Positions 41,295 to 42,478 of a stretch of DNA of 42,478 nt are shown piece by piece. Where the stretch lies: positions 1 through 42,478 of the forward strand of contig NAVB01000041.1 in the NCBI GenBank assembly GCA_002179805.1, written 5' to 3'. Both the position numbers and the translations under genes were made by a program. Every line of letters begins with the position of its first letter. The stretch's first letter is position 1. Origin of the DNA: Acanthamoeba lenticulata (lineage: Eukaryota > Discosea > Longamoebia > Acanthamoebidae). A model generated the notes under the pieces. It did not search any database and had not been told where the DNA came from. It saw only the letters and a program-made list of their open reading frames with translations.

Positions 41295-41437
41295 ATCCTT
41301 CGAGCAGCTGCTCTAAAGCCGAAGCTGTGCAGCAGAAGCCAAGCGCGAACCTGTGCTTCCTCTTCTTCTTTTTCTTGCTCGGAAGGGCAACAAAACAATT
41401 TCCCTAAAAAGGAGTACTGCCTTGGTCCTGTGCTGCG

Positions 41438-42456
41438 ATGACTGCAGCTGAGAACTTCGAGTCTGAGCCATGGCACACGTTTACAAAGCACGATGACTTG
41501 CTCTTTATGGCGGATACCGCATGTTTCTTGGAGCGATATGACGATGCTCTGCTCTTCCTGCATCAAAGTTCCTGCACCACATTCGTGCACAGGGCAATCT
41601 GGAGATGGGGAAGGGTGGTCTGCCCAGTAGGCGGCACCACTTGCCGTGGGACGCTATCTTCTGTTGGGAACTTACCCTGGACAGGTGGGTCGCACAATGG
41701 AAACGACTACGCGAGGTAGCACGCGAGGAACTCTTCAACGTGAGCGTTCCCCTCATGCGACGACCTCTACGTTGTAACCTGCCCACTGCTGAAGAGTTGC
41801 GAGCCACAAATCTTCGAGTTAGTGCAGCTGCTGCCTTGCTGCGACGAGCCCAGGAGCGAATTGAGAAGCCCTACACCGAGTTCTTGAGCGCGGTTGAGGA
41901 TCTGCACATATACGCATCGAAAGAGGAAGTCTCTGCGCTGGACGCTGTACACCTCCGCCCCAAACCTTCAATCCACATACCTCTCAGTCCCTTCATGGAC
42001 AGCGAAGGTGACTTGCTCCAACACAAGGCGTGGGCGACCAGCGGTGAAGAGCAAAAGGCGCTGATCGAGGAGGCGCACAACTGCTACACGGAGGCGTGGT
42101 TCTACGCGGTGGGTACGTGAACGATAGTCAAACCGCACTTGTGGGTTTGTGCTTGCTGATGCAACTGCATGCATGCGTGCACAGTATGCTTTCAAGCCAG
42201 CACCACCCGGCTGCGGCTGGTACGAAACATGGCTCGATTCTACTACGAGCTGCTTGGCCAACGAGGCGAAGCGATGAAGCTAGCGCGCCAAGGCTTCGAT
42301 GACGCCCTGGGCGTTCTCGACAACATCGACGGGGAAGCTTACATGCGAGCAACCCGGGTCTTGCAGGAGATCCGGGACGCCTCCCTCCGGTGGGCCGACT
42401 TAGACTTGCCGATGAAGATCCAACAGGCCTCTTCAGCCCCACCGAGTCGTGTTTAG
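41438..42456 (+). CDS. Highly divergent 14-3-3-like protein, with an apparent frame break
   Basis: Three parts: from ATG 41438 to about 41566, about 41566-42112 in a different frame, and 42185-42456 (GTACGT...CACAG intron between the last two, phases agreeing). 14-3-3 features: FLERYDDAL near the start (compare the family's AERYDDM), WVAQWKRLRE, AHNCYTEAWFYAV and, in the last exon, NMARFYYELLGQ, AMKLARQGFDDALGVLD and LQEIRDASLRWADL, close to the family's final helices. The canonical phosphopeptide-binding Arg/Tyr motif (YYRY type) is not seen. No intron connects the first two parts in phase; one extra base in the AAA run at 41565-41567 would join them directly. It is therefore a sequencing error, a real frameshift (pseudogene) or an intron I have not found. 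Predicted length is about 315 aa against about 245 for the family. Confidence 0.62.
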
Positions 42457-42478
42457 CAAAATATGAAAATATTGTTAA

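Overview
The window reads as nuclear DNA of a free-living amoeba, most likely Acanthamoeba (A. castellanii-like). The reasons are GC-rich coding exons split by many short GT-AG introns (donors often GTACGT, GTGCGT or GTCCG), TATA-like boxes 60-115 bp upstream of several start codons, giant hybrid histidine kinases, CBM49 cellulose-binding cyst-wall-type proteins, a hisactophilin-like beta-trefoil protein, and nuclear pol III tRNA genes. The species call is inference; the gene structures were built by hand. In almost every multi-exon gene the splice phases close to an intact frame, which is the main support for the models.

Layout. 1-4059 (+): 3' part of a hybrid histidine kinase. 4189-5297 (-): dual-specificity phosphatase. 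5419-8401 (-): two zeta-crystallin-type quinone oxidoreductases in tandem; a third copy lies at 13365-14616 (+). 8697-11558 (-): a protein with a zinc finger, a FERM-like region and an OTU protease. 11802-12646 (+): NC2-beta/DR1. 13011-13093 (+): tRNA-Leu(CAA). 14865-17239 (-): secreted protein with five CBM49-like modules. 17859-18515 (-): Ure2p-like GST. 18765-21618 (-): GMC oxidoreductase lacking the usual catalytic residues. 21716-22786 (-): membrane-anchored protein of unknown function. 22860-31693 (-): complete 2544-aa protein with Ser/Thr kinase, ATPase, GAF, histidine kinase and receiver, paralogous to the gene at the window start and in inverted orientation. 32694-35479 (+): NuSAP-like protein. 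35758-36211 (+): hisactophilin-like beta-trefoil. 36386-38407 and 39936-41294 (-): two members of an unrecognised acidic/basic/coiled-coil family. 39052-39411 (-): stefin-type cystatin. About 39732-39821 (+): a tRNA-like locus with its halves in permuted order. 41438-42456 (+): very divergent 14-3-3-like gene with a frame break.

The genes do not form an operon-like pathway. The themes are signalling (two hybrid kinases, a phosphatase, a 14-3-3-like protein), redox and detoxification (three quinone oxidoreductases, GST, GMC protein), encystment or cell wall (CBM49 protein) and nuclear functions (NC2-beta, NuSAP-like, the acidic family). The most unusual items are the permuted tRNA-like locus, the unrecognised two-gene domain family, the zinc finger-FERM-OTU fusion, the GMC protein with replaced active-site residues, and paralogue sets whose introns differ.
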